From: Phenylobacterium sp.
Lineage (GTDB): Bacteria > Pseudomonadota > Alphaproteobacteria > Caulobacterales > Caulobacteraceae
Assembly (NCBI RefSeq): GCF_030698145.1
Contig: NZ_JAUYNW010000080.1
Location: forward strand, 62,001-126,000
Direction: 5' to 3'
Length of the DNA stretch: 64,000 nt
In this document: in pieces, positions 52,360-60,825 of the stretch
How positions within the stretch are numbered: position 1 is the first letter of the stretch
Layout: each line of letters begins with the position of its first letter
Program-made: the position numbers and the translations under genes
Notes under the pieces: generated by a model
The model's database searches: none
What the model was told of the DNA's origin: nothing
What the model saw: only the letters and a program-made list of their open reading frames with translations

Positions 52360-52385
52360 CTTTGTTATACGAGTGTATAGCAACG
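52360..52385. promoter_or_regulatory. Operator-like inverted repeat before Rieske oxygenase
   Basis: Arms CTTTGTTATAC and GTATAGCAACG (9 of 11 positions paired) flank a GAGT centre, 20 bp upstream of the oxygenase start and 16 bp after the TetR stop. Length and spacing fit a TetR-type operator; TATAG inside the right arm is a potential -10. Confidence 0.65.
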
Positions 52386-52404
52386 CAAACGTGGGGACGC
52401 TGCG

Positions 52405-53529
52405 ATGAGTCCAGAGGCCCACAGCCTCCCAGCCTGGATCTACAGCGATCCCGGTTTCTTCGAGCGCGAGCGCGACACCCTCTTTCGCACGGCTTGGCAG
52501 GTGGTGTGCCACGTCAACGACGTGCCCAACCCCGGCGACTACCAGACCCTCGACTTCCTGGGCGAGCAGGTGCTGGTCCTGCGGGGAAACGACGGTGTGG
52601 TGCGCGGCTTCCACAACGCCTGCCGCCATCGCGCGGCGCGGCTTGCCGACGGCTCGCACGGCAATTGCGGCCACCGGCTGGTCTGCCCCTATCATGCCTG
52701 GAGCTACGGCCTCGACGGCCGGCTGCTGCGCACCCCGCCCTGGCAGGGCTTCAGCGACCTCGATCTCTCTCAGCACGGTCTGGCGCCGGTGGAACAGGAG
52801 ATCTTCCTGGGCTTCGTCTTCGTCCGCTTCGCGCCCGGTCTGCCCAGCGTCGCGCAGATGATGGCGCCGTATCTGGACGAACTGGCGCCTCATAGCTTCG
52901 AGAGCCTCGTCCCCCAGGGCCGGGTCACCCTGAGGCCGCGCTCAGTCAACTGGAAGAACGTGGCCGACAACTATGCCGACGGCATGCATATCCCGGTCGC
53001 CCATCCGGGCCTCACCCGGCTGTTTGGCCCCACCTACGCCATGGAGGCCCAGCCCTGGGTCGACAAGCTGTGGGGCGAGGTGACCGAGGCGCCGTCGTCC
53101 AACTGGTCCGAGCGGGGCTACCAGGCCCTGCTGGCGTCCTTCGACCACCTGCCGGCCGGGCAGCGACGCCGCTGGAGCTATTACAAGCTGTGGCCGAACC
53201 TCGCCTTCGACGTCTATCCCGACCAGGTCGACTTCATGCAGTTCATCCCGGTCTCGCCGAAGGAGACCCTGATCCGCGAGATCTCCTACGCCCGGCCCGA
53301 CGCGCGCCGCGAGGCCAAGGCCGCGCGATACCTCAACTGGCGCATCAACCGCCAGGTCAACGCCGAGGACACGGTGCTGATTCAGCGGGTCCAGGACGGC
53401 ATGGGCTCCTCGTCCTATGTCAGCGGCCCACTGTCGCCCGACGAGGTCTGCCTGGCGAGCTTCGCGCGCCGGCTGAAGGCCGACATCCCCGAAGCGGCCC
53501 TGCCGCACCCTCCTGCCAAGGCGGCCTGA
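52405..53529 (+). CDS. Rieske ring-hydroxylating / amine-demethylating oxygenase alpha subunit
   Basis: The 374-residue protein has a Rieske [2Fe-2S] site C73-x-H75...C94-x2-H97 (ACRHRAARL, CPYHAWSY) and a mononuclear iron site with H195 and H200 in NWKNVADNYADGMHIPVAHPG. Its size and sequence are those of single-component alpha subunits that hydroxylate or demethylate small quaternary amines or aromatic acids, for example GbcA, stachydrine demethylase or carnitine oxygenase types. The BetI-like regulator and an amino-acid/amine permease nearby favour an N-methylated compound, which is inference. A separate reductase is not in the window. Confidence 0.9.
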   Translation: MSPEAHSLPAWIYSDPGFFERERDTLFRTAWQVVCHVNDVPNPGDYQTLDFLGEQVLVLRGNDGVVRGFHNACRHRAARLADGSHGNCGHRLVCPYHAWSYGLDGRLLRTPPWQGFSDLDLSQHGLAPVEQEIFLGFVFVRFAPGLPSVAQMMAPYLDELAPHSFESLVPQGRVTLRPRSVNWKNVADNYADGMHIPVAHPGLTRLFGPTYAMEAQPWVDKLWGEVTEAPSSNWSERGYQALLASFDHLPAGQRRRWSYYKLWPNLAFDVYPDQVDFMQFIPVSPKETLIREISYARPDARREAKAARYLNWRINRQVNAEDTVLIQRVQDGMGSSSYVSGPLSPDEVCLASFARRLKADIPEAALPHPPAKAA

Positions 53530-53530
53530 C

Positions 53531-55141
53531 ATGGCGAGCGAACGCGACATCCTGATCGTCGGCGGCGGCCACAACGGCCTGGTCTGCGCGGCCTATCTGG
53601 CCAAGGCCGGCCTCAAGGTCACGGTGCTGGAGCGGCGGCACGTGGTCGGCGGCGCGGCGGTGACCGAGGAGTTCCATCCCGGCTTCCGCAACTCGGTGGC
53701 CAGCTACACCGTCTCCCTGCTCAATCCGAAGGTCATCGCCGACCTGGAGCTCCATCGCCACGGTCTGAAGATCGTCGAGCGCAAGGTCTCGAACTTCCTA
53801 CCCGTGCCGGGCGGCTACCTGGCCACCGGCGAGGGCCGCACCAAGTCCGAGGTCGCCAAGTTCTCGCAAAAGGACGCCGATCGCCTCGACGCCTATGGCG
53901 ACCGCCTGGAGGCCATCGCCGACGTTCTGCGCGATCTGGTCCTGCAGACCCCGCCCAACCTCGTCGAGGGCGGCCTGGCCCAGGCCATCCCGGAGTTGCT
54001 GAAGAGCGCCAGTCTGGGCCGCAAGCTCAGCCACCTGGACATGACCGCCAAGCGCGATCTGCTGGCCCTGTTCGCCCAATCCGCCGGCGACTGGCTGGAC
54101 GGCTGGTTCGAGAGCGATCCGATCAAGGCGGTCTACGGCTTCGACGGGGTGGTCGGGAACTACGCCAGCCCCTACACGCCGGGCTCCGCCTATGTCCTGC
54201 TGCACCACGTGTTCGGCGAGGTGAACGGCAAGAAGGGCGCCTGGGGTCACGCCATCGGCGGCATGGGCGCCATCACCCAGGCCATGGCCGCCTGCTGCCG
54301 CGAGCGCGGCGTCGAGATCCGCACCGATGTGGCTGTCGCCGAGATCCTGGTCGAGAAGGGCCGCGCCGTGGGCGTGGTCACCGAGAAGGGCGAGACCCTC
54401 CGCGGCCGCGCCGTGGTCTCCAACCTCAATCCCAAGCTCCTGTTCGGCAAGTTGGTCGACCGGTCCTTCCAGCCGGCCGACTTCGCCGAGCGCATCGACC
54501 GCTACCGCAGCGGTTCGGGCACCTTCCGCATGAACGTGGCGCTGTCGAAGCTGCCGGACTTCACCTGCCTGCCGGGCCCTGGCGATCACCTCACCGCCGG
54601 CATCATCATCGCGCCGAGCCTCGCCTATATGGAGCAGGCCTATGCCGACGCCCGCGCCCATGGCTGGTCCAAGGCGCCGATCGTCGAGATGCTGATTCCG
54701 TCCACCCTCGACGACAGCCTGGCGCCGCCCGGCCAGCACGTGGCCAGCCTGTTCTGCCAGCACGTCTCGCCGACCCTCTCCGGCGGCCGTTCGTGGGACG
54801 ACCATCGCGAAGAGGTCGCCGACCTGATGATCGCCACGGTCGACGCCCAGGCGCCGGGCTTCGCCGCCTCGGTGGTCGGCCGCCAGGTCTTGTCGCCGCT
54901 CGATCTAGAGCGCACCTTCGGCCTGAGCGGGGGCGACATCATGCACGGCAATCTCAGCCTGGATCAGATGTTCTCCGCGCGTCCCGTGCTGGGCGCGGGC
55001 GACTACCGCACGCCGATCGCCGGCCTCTATCAATGCGGGGCAGGGACCCATCCCGGCGGCGGCGTCACCGGCGCGCCGGGCCACAACGCCGCCCGCGAGA
55101 TCATCAAGGACGCCCGCCGGGGCCGGCTCCGCGCCGCATGA
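53531..55141 (+). CDS. FAD-dependent oxidoreductase (PYROXD2/phytoene-desaturase-like)
   Basis: The 536-residue flavoprotein begins with the dinucleotide-binding ILIVGGGHNGLVCAAYLAKAG and ERRHVVGGAA, and ends with LYQCGAGTHPGGGVTGAPGHNAA, which is the signature of the PYROXD2/carotenoid-oxidoreductase-like group. It starts one base after the oxygenase stop, so it is co-translated. It could desaturate or oxidise the product of the Rieske enzyme. Substrate unknown. Confidence 0.9.
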   Translation: MASERDILIVGGGHNGLVCAAYLAKAGLKVTVLERRHVVGGAAVTEEFHPGFRNSVASYTVSLLNPKVIADLELHRHGLKIVERKVSNFLPVPGGYLATGEGRTKSEVAKFSQKDADRLDAYGDRLEAIADVLRDLVLQTPPNLVEGGLAQAIPELLKSASLGRKLSHLDMTAKRDLLALFAQSAGDWLDGWFESDPIKAVYGFDGVVGNYASPYTPGSAYVLLHHVFGEVNGKKGAWGHAIGGMGAITQAMAACCRERGVEIRTDVAVAEILVEKGRAVGVVTEKGETLRGRAVVSNLNPKLLFGKLVDRSFQPADFAERIDRYRSGSGTFRMNVALSKLPDFTCLPGPGDHLTAGIIIAPSLAYMEQAYADARAHGWSKAPIVEMLIPSTLDDSLAPPGQHVASLFCQHVSPTLSGGRSWDDHREEVADLMIATVDAQAPGFAASVVGRQVLSPLDLERTFGLSGGDIMHGNLSLDQMFSARPVLGAGDYRTPIAGLYQCGAGTHPGGGVTGAPGHNAAREIIKDARRGRLRAA

Positions 55142-56367
55142 GCCAGGGGCGCGACAGCGCGGCCCGGGGCCTGGGCCCCTTCGCGGCGACCTTCCTGGTG
55201 GCCGGCAACATGATCGGTTCCGGCGTCTTCCTGCTGCCGGCCTCGCTGGCGGCCATCGGCAGCGCCAGTGTCATCGGCTGGGCGGCGGCCTCGGTGGGCG
55301 GCCTGGTCCTGGCCCTGGTCTTCGCCCTGCTGGGGATCATGCGGCCGGACGTGAACGGCCTGGTCCGCTACCCCGCCGACGGACTGCACCGCGTATTCGG
55401 CTTCGTCTCCTGGAGCGCCTACTGGGTCGCCGCCTGGGTGGGCAATGTCGCCATCGCCATCGCCGCGGTGGGGTATCTGGCGGTGTTCCTGCCGGGCCTG
55501 ATCGGGCCGTTGGCGACCCTGGCGACCACGCTCGTCATCATCTGGGTGATGGTGGCGGCCAATCTCTGGGGCCCGCGGATCGTCGTCTGGCTCGCGGCCT
55601 CGACCCTGATGATCGGGCTTATCCCGATCCTGGCCGCCATCGCCCTGGGAATCCTCAACTTCGATCCTGAAATCTTCTGGGGTTCGTGGAACGTCAGCGG
55701 CGAGCCGCTCAGCCGCGTGGTGCCCGGATCCCTGGTGATGATCTTCTGGGCCTTCATGGGCCTGGAGAGCGCCAGCGTGGCCGCCGCAGCCGTCGACAAT
55801 CCCAAGCGCAATCTGCCGATCGCCGCCCTAGGCGGCGTGGCCCTGGCCTCGCTGGTCTACACCACCGCCACCGCCGCGGTGATGGGGGTGATCCCGGCCG
55901 AGCGGCTGGCCGCCTCCACCGCGCCCTTCGCCGACATGGTCGCCATCGCCGCGGGCCCCGTCGCGGGCGCGGTCGTGGCCGCGTGCGCGCTCGCAAAGAC
56001 CCTGGGCACCCTGGGTGGCTGGGTGCTGGTCGCCGCCGAGGCCGGCCGCACCGGGGCCGCCAGCGGCTACCTGCCCAAGGCCCTCTCCACCCGGGGCGTG
56101 CGCGTCACGCCGGTGCGCGACATCCTGCTGGTGGGCGCGCTGATGTCGCTGGCGGCGCTGGCCACCCTGTCGCCGACCCTCACCAAACAGTTCAACGACC
56201 TGATCAACGCCTCGGTGCTGCTGATCCTACTCGTCTACATCCTCTGCGCCCTGGCGCTCGCGCGGTTCGCCTCGGGTATCGAGAACCCTGCGCGCCGCTG
56301 GGCCACCCGCGCCGTCGGTCTCGGCGCGGCGGCCTTCTGTGTCTGGATGATCGTGGCCTCACTATAG
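55138..56367 (+). CDS. APC-family amino acid/amine permease
   Basis: The 409-residue transporter has about 12 hydrophobic helices and the APC core motif GNMIGSGVFLLPASLAAIGSAS, the extracellular-substrate helix FWAFMGLESASVAAAAVDNPKRNLPIA and GGWVLVAAEAGRTGAASGYLPK. It resembles AdiC/CadB-type antiporters. ATG 55138 overlaps the preceding stop (ATGA). It would bring the substrate across the inner membrane after passage through the TonB receptor. Confidence 0.9.
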   Translation: MSQGRDSAARGLGPFAATFLVAGNMIGSGVFLLPASLAAIGSASVIGWAAASVGGLVLALVFALLGIMRPDVNGLVRYPADGLHRVFGFVSWSAYWVAAWVGNVAIAIAAVGYLAVFLPGLIGPLATLATTLVIIWVMVAANLWGPRIVVWLAASTLMIGLIPILAAIALGILNFDPEIFWGSWNVSGEPLSRVVPGSLVMIFWAFMGLESASVAAAAVDNPKRNLPIAALGGVALASLVYTTATAAVMGVIPAERLAASTAPFADMVAIAAGPVAGAVVAACALAKTLGTLGGWVLVAAEAGRTGAASGYLPKALSTRGVRVTPVRDILLVGALMSLAALATLSPTLTKQFNDLINASVLLILLVYILCALALARFASGIENPARRWATRAVGLGAAAFCVWMIVASL

Positions 56368-56438
56368 AGTGGCGAGAGCCGGACATGGCCCTCATGCGGT
56401 CGGCGCTCGGCGTCGACCGCCAACATAGGAGACGTCCG

Positions 56439-56858
56439 ATGCCGATGACCGCCCTCGAAGGCTGGCATGACTATATGAAGACCCATGATCACGCGGCGCT
56501 GCGGGCGCTGCTGCATCCCGAAGTCGTGTTCGAAAGCCCCGTCGTGCACACGCCGCAGCGCGGGCGTGAGATCACGCTCAAGTACTTGGCTGGGGCCAGC
56601 AACGTGCTGGGCGGTCCCGGCTTCAGGTATGTCGGCGAGTGGCGCAGCGACAACGGCGCGGTGCTGGAGTTCGTGAACGAGGTCGAGGGGATCACGATCA
56701 ATGGCGTCGACATCATCACCTTCAACGACGACGGAAACCTGATCACCCATTTCAAGGTGATGGTGCGCCCGCTCAAGGCGATCAACCTGCTGCACCGCCT
56801 GATGGGCGAGCAACTGGCGATGGCCGCAAGCCCTAGCGCGCCGCCGCCACGCTCTTGA
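56439..56858 (+). CDS. NTF2/SnoaL-like protein
   Basis: The 139-residue protein has a cone-shaped NTF2-like fold: GWHDYMKTHDHAALRALLHPEVVFESPVVHTPQRGREITLKYLAGA and a C-terminal VDIITFNDDGNLITHFKVMVRPLKAI. ATAGGAGACG positions a ribosome site (AGGAG) seven bases before ATG 56439. It probably serves as a small enzyme (isomerase/cyclase/hydrolase) or sterol/lipid-pocket protein in the pathway. Its 3' end overlaps the convergent M20 gene by 26 bp. Confidence 0.82.
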   Translation: MPMTALEGWHDYMKTHDHAALRALLHPEVVFESPVVHTPQRGREITLKYLAGASNVLGGPGFRYVGEWRSDNGAVLEFVNEVEGITINGVDIITFNDDGNLITHFKVMVRPLKAINLLHRLMGEQLAMAASPSAPPPRS

Positions 56859-58248
56859 TCAGCCGGTAGTCGAACTCCACCGCCTCGCTGAAGGCCTTGG
56901 TGGAGATCCGCTCGTCCCGGCCGTGGGCGCGGTTGTCATCTATGTCGCCCCAGATCGCGCCGACCGCGTAGCTCGGCATGCCCACGGCGCGGGTATAGAG
57001 GCTGTCGGTGGCGCCCAGGTCCATGTGCGGCGCGACCGGTACGCTGGGCCACATGCCCTGGACCACCTTGGTGAAGCGCGCCATCAGAGCCGCGTCGTAG
57101 GGCGAATCCCGCGCCGGGGCGGCCGGAGAAATGACGCTCACGGCGATCCGCTGATCGGCCAGCACCTCGACCAGCTTGGCGCGCACCTCAGCCTCGCTGT
57201 CGGTCGGCATCATCCGACACTGGATGACGGCCCGGGCGCGCTGGGGCAGGGCGTTCTCCGCGTGGCCGCCCGACAGGCCCGTAGCCACGCATGTGGTCCG
57301 CAGCCGCGCATTGCGCGCCGGAGTGGCGCTCAGGCGCTCGGCGGCGGCCAGGTCGGTCGGCTGCTTGGATACGGCCAGCATGTCGGCGGTCGCCTGGCCG
57401 CTCTCGAGCGCCGCGGCGGTGGCGAAATAGCCTCGCGTCGTGGGGGTGGTCACCACGGGGAACTTGAAGCCCTCGATGCGGGCCAGGCCCTTGGCCAGCC
57501 TGTAGATCGCGTTGTCGGGCTCCGGGATCGAGGAGTGGCCGCCCTTGTTGGTCGCCTCGAGCTGGAAGGTGACATAGACCTTCTCGCTGGTCTGGACCCC
57601 GTAGGACAGCCGCTGGTCGCCGCGCAGCGATCCGCCGCCCCCGTCGCTGTTGATCACCAGGGCCGCGTCCACCAGTGGGCGCTGGGCCTTCAACAACCAC
57701 TCGACGCCGTTGGCGTCGCCGCTCTCCTCGTCGCTGGTGAAGGCGAAGATCATGTCGCGGGCTGGGATGAAGCCCTCCCGCTTGGCGCGGATCAGGCCGG
57801 CCAGCAGGGCGGCGATCTCGCCCTTCATGTCCTGCACGCCGCGGCCGTAAAGCCAGCCGTCCTTCTCGGTGAGGGCGAAGGGCTCGACCGTCCAGTCCTC
57901 GCGCTTGGCCTCGACCACGTCCAGGTGGCTGATCCACAGCACGGGCTTGGCCTTGGCCGCCTTGGCCCGAAGCCGCACCAGCACCTGTCCCTGGGTCGGA
58001 TGGCCGGGAATCGTCAGCACCGTGACGTCTGTGGAGGCGAATCCCGCCGCCAGCATCCGCTTCTGGATCGCTTCGGCCGCGGGGAGGGTGCCTTGGTCGT
58101 GCACCGTGTTGATGGCGATGAGCTCACCCAGGATCTCGCGGGCCAGGGTTAGGTTCGCCGCCGGCGGGGTCTGGGCCCGGGCCGAGGCGCCGAGCAGAGC
58201 CGCGGCGCAGAGCCCCGCGCCCAGGAGTTTTCCGTAGGTCATCACCAT
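56833..58248 (-). CDS. Exported M20-family metallopeptidase
   Basis: The ~471-residue protein has a signal peptide (LLGAGLCAAALLGASARAQ) and an M20/M28-type zinc peptidase domain: HLDVVEAK and RGVQDMKGE supply His and Asp, FTSDEESGD the catalytic Glu pair, and a late THMDLGATDS/HGRDERIS the distal ligands. It probably acts as a periplasmic carboxypeptidase or dipeptidase in peptide scavenging. The best start is ATG 58248; a GTG at 58254 would lie inside the tandem repeat. Its upstream region is occupied by four copies of a 34-35 bp hairpin repeat. Confidence 0.92.
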   Translation of the reverse strand: MVMTYGKLLGAGLCAAALLGASARAQTPPAANLTLAREILGELIAINTVHDQGTLPAAEAIQKRMLAAGFASTDVTVLTIPGHPTQGQVLVRLRAKAAKAKPVLWISHLDVVEAKREDWTVEPFALTEKDGWLYGRGVQDMKGEIAALLAGLIRAKREGFIPARDMIFAFTSDEESGDANGVEWLLKAQRPLVDAALVINSDGGGGSLRGDQRLSYGVQTSEKVYVTFQLEATNKGGHSSIPEPDNAIYRLAKGLARIEGFKFPVVTTPTTRGYFATAAALESGQATADMLAVSKQPTDLAAAERLSATPARNARLRTTCVATGLSGGHAENALPQRARAVIQCRMMPTDSEAEVRAKLVEVLADQRIAVSVISPAAPARDSPYDAALMARFTKVVQGMWPSVPVAPHMDLGATDSLYTRAVGMPSYAVGAIWGDIDDNRAHGRDERISTKAFSEAVEFDYRLIKSVAAAR

Positions 58249-58386
58249 CCCCACCGTTCACGCACCCGTCCCAGGTGCTGGGCCCCACCGTTCCCGCGCC
58301 CGTCCCCGGGCGCAGGGCCCCACCGTTCACGCGCCCGTCCCCGGGCGCAGGGCCCCACCGTTCACGCGCCCGTCCCGGGCGCAGGG
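58249..58386. repeat. Four tandem copies of a 34-35 bp hairpin repeat
   Basis: Units begin CCCCACCGTT at 58249, 58283, 58318 and 58353. Units 2 to 4 carry a GCGCCCG-tccc-CGGGCGC hairpin; the first unit is degenerate. The array abuts the start codon of the M20 gene. Unit 4 is followed by GGGAGTGTGG. Confidence 0.92.
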
Positions 58387-58523
58387 AGTGTGGGTGGGCG
58401 GCTGGAGCCTGTCCACGCCCGACGTGTCACAGAAGAGACGAAGTCTGCAGCGAGGATGCCGATCCAAGGCGGGGGCCAAACCAAACACTAAGGGCGCGGC
58501 GTCTCGTGGCCCCGGAGACCACG

Positions 58524-59267
58524 ATGCCGCCGGACGATCCGCCCAGCCCCTACGCGCCCGCCAACAACCCCTGGGGTCGCCAGCCCCAGCCGGTTTTCCG
58601 CATTGGCCCCCTACCGAAAACGCCCGCCCGCCCGCCCGAGCCTCGGACATTGCCGCCGGCCCCGGCTTATGTCGCGCCGATGCCGTCGCCTTCCGGACGC
58701 CCGGGGATCCTTGCCGGATCGCTCGTCCCCACGCCGACGAGGCCCGCGGCGCCCGAGCCTGCGCCGCGTGCGCCAGCTGCCCCGGTGGAAGCCGTCGAAC
58801 CAGCCGCCCTCGCATCTACGCCGCCGCGCGCCATCCGAGAGCAGGCTAGGGTCGCGTCAAACAGGCGGGCGTGGCTGGCCGTGGGGGCGGGCGGGCTGGC
58901 GATCGCCGCCGCGACGGCCGTGGTGATGCTGGCGGCCCGCCAGGGCTCCGTGGCGGCGGTCCGCGTGGCCGCGCCTGCGCCCGTGGTGGCCCCGGCCGCC
59001 GCCGCTCCCACGCCCGCCATCGCGACGCTCCCGGCGCCCATGCGCCAACCCCCGGCGCGAGCCGCCACAGCTACGCGCGTCCGCGCCGCCGTCGGGCCAC
59101 GCTCGCCCCCGCCGATCCCGATAGTCCCGCCGCCCCTGACGCCGCCGCCAGTGGGGGCCGAACCGGTTGCCCCGGTCCCCGTCGTTCCGCCGTCCGGCCC
59201 CGTCATCCTCGCTCCGCCGCCCGACCCGGAGGCGCCTATGAGCACCCGGACGACCGACGACCGCTAG
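58524..59267 (+). CDS. Pro/Ala-rich single-pass membrane protein
   Basis: The 247-residue protein has a Pro-rich cytoplasmic-type N-terminal part (~110 residues), one hydrophobic segment (WLAVGAGGLAIAAATAVVMLAA) and a second Ala/Pro-rich exported part (APAPVVAPAAAAPTPAIATLPAP...PPIPIVPPPLTPPP). It has no recognisable domain. CGGAG nine bases before ATG 58524 supports the start. Topology and composition recall spacer/linker or TonB-like energisers, but there is no TonB C-terminal domain. The gene faces away from the M20 gene across the repeat array. Confidence 0.7.
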   Translation: MPPDDPPSPYAPANNPWGRQPQPVFRIGPLPKTPARPPEPRTLPPAPAYVAPMPSPSGRPGILAGSLVPTPTRPAAPEPAPRAPAAPVEAVEPAALASTPPRAIREQARVASNRRAWLAVGAGGLAIAAATAVVMLAARQGSVAAVRVAAPAPVVAPAAAAPTPAIATLPAPMRQPPARAATATRVRAAVGPRSPPPIPIVPPPLTPPPVGAEPVAPVPVVPPSGPVILAPPPDPEAPMSTRTTDDR

Positions 59268-59503
59268 AGCTTGTTCTGTAACGCCTGAGTGACTGCAGAG
59301 CGGTTCGCGGGCCTCACGGTTGAGGTATGTCCCGCGGGACACGCCTGGCCGGGACGCGCCAGCGAGTCGGTGAACGCGGGTTGACTTGGCCCGGAGCGGC
59401 GCCCATCTGCGATCCATGAGCAGGGCGCGACCGAAATTCGGGCGCCGCGCCGCTGAATCGGATCGGGCCGCGGGTTATTTCGAAACCCGCGTTCTATCAT
59501 TCG

Positions 59504-59518
59504 TGCTGCAATGCAGCA
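59504..59518. promoter_or_regulatory. PhaR-type palindrome 1
   Basis: TGCTGC-AAT-GCAGCA is a perfect palindrome containing CTGC-N3-GCAG, the pattern recognised by PhaR/PhbF regulators of polyhydroxyalkanoate granule genes. It lies in an unusually AT-rich patch of a 650-bp gene-free stretch (59268-59920). Confidence 0.45.
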
Positions 59519-59570
59519 TATGGCGCCATCTAGAAGTAGAAAAACGCCCGGTATTACTTGCTACGTCGAT

Positions 59571-59584
59571 TGTGCATTGCAGCA
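59571..59584. promoter_or_regulatory. PhaR-type palindrome 2
   Basis: TGTGC-ATT-GCAGCA repeats the right arm of the site at 59504 (both continue ...GCAGCATA) with a weaker left arm, 66 bp downstream. The stretch from 59268 to 59920 otherwise shows no gene; the next gene is exbB. Confidence 0.4.
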
Positions 59585-59920
59585 TAGTATCGAGTAACGA
59601 GGTATCCGCCCCGTCGCACCCCTGAGCATCACCCCTTGACGCCCCGAATAGGGGTTGCCAAAGGACCCCTGCCGCACGTCTAACATGGCGGTTAAGACTT
59701 CAGATTGCCTTCGGGGAAACTGGTGTCGCTCCCGCCTTCGGAACGTCACGCTTCACGGGTTCGTTGAAGAGTTGGCGTAACGGGTCGGGCGCAGCGAAAG
59801 CGGCTCTGGCGTTTTGTCCGGCGGTTACCGGACGGGCGGCGGGCTTTAACTAGGGTGGAGACGCTCTCGCGCGACGACCCTCGGTCCAAACGTGCTAGAC
59901 CAATCAGGAACTGGCGACAG

Positions 59921-60820
59921 ATGCTCGACAACAAACGACTGACCCCTTTCATCGCTCTCATTGGCGCGGTTGCGCTGATGGCGAGCGTGCCGGCGTTCGC
60001 GCAGGAAGCCGCCCCGGCCGCTCCCGCTGCTGACGCCGCCGCCGCGGCTCCGGCCGCTGATGCCGCCGCGGCTCCCGCCGCGGACGCTGCGGCTCCCGCC
60101 GCCGACGTCGCCCCCCCGACCATCGAGCATGCCGGTTCGTTGACCGTCGTGCAGATGTTCCTCGACGCCCAACCCGTCGTGAAGGTCGTGATGATCGGCC
60201 TGATCCTGGCCTCCATCCTCTCGTGGACTCTCTTGGTCACGAAGATGATCGAGTTCAGCTCGCTGAACAAAGCCTCGGACGCCTTCGTTGAAGCCTTCCG
60301 CGGCGCCAAATCGATCAACGACATGGGCCGGATCGCGATGTCCGACGAATTCGAAGGCAACCCGCTGGCCGACATGGCCGCCGCGGCCGCCCAAGAAGTC
60401 GAACTCTCGCGTCAAGCGGGTCTCGCCGTCACCGGCGCGCACCGTGAAACCACGATCCACCGGGCGGAAGCCGCAGTCAGCGCGGTCCAGTCCAACCTCT
60501 CCAAGCGCCTGTCCAGCGGCATGCAGTTCCTGGCCTCGGTCGGTTCGTCCGGTCCGTTCATCGGTCTGTTCGGCACCGTCTACGGGATCATGAACTCGTT
60601 CATCGGGATCGCGAACACCAACACGACCAACCTGGCCGTCGTCGCCCCCGGCATCGCCGAGGCGCTGCTGGCCACCGGTATCGGCCTGTTCGCCGCCATC
60701 CCGGCGGTTATCTTCTACAACTACTTCCAGACCCGCATCTCGGCTTACGGCGCGCGGACGGACGGGTTTGTGGCTGAACTGATGAACGCCATTTCCCGGC
60801 AGCTCGACAAAGGAGCCTAA
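59921..60820 (+). CDS. exbB: ExbB proton-channel subunit
   Basis: The 299-residue protein has a signal-like N-terminus (FIALIGAVALMASVPAFAQ) followed by about 50 residues of AAPAADA repeats, then the ExbB/MotA/TolQ core: three membrane helices with GLILASILSWTLLVTKMIE, ASVGSSGPFIGLFGTVYGIMNSFIGIA and GIAEALLATGIGLFAAIPAVIFYNYF. The Pro/Ala-rich exported extension is typical of alphaproteobacterial ExbB. AGGAA precedes ATG 59921. With ExbD it forms the pmf-driven channel that powers TonB. Confidence 0.95.
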   Translation: MLDNKRLTPFIALIGAVALMASVPAFAQEAAPAAPAADAAAAAPAADAAAAPAADAAAPAADVAPPTIEHAGSLTVVQMFLDAQPVVKVVMIGLILASILSWTLLVTKMIEFSSLNKASDAFVEAFRGAKSINDMGRIAMSDEFEGNPLADMAAAAAQEVELSRQAGLAVTGAHRETTIHRAEAAVSAVQSNLSKRLSSGMQFLASVGSSGPFIGLFGTVYGIMNSFIGIANTNTTNLAVVAPGIAEALLATGIGLFAAIPAVIFYNYFQTRISAYGARTDGFVAELMNAISRQLDKGA

Positions 60821-60825
60821 CCGCC

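Noticed and set aside
58249..58386. CRISPR array
   Set aside because: Units are directly adjacent without unique spacers and there are no cas genes.
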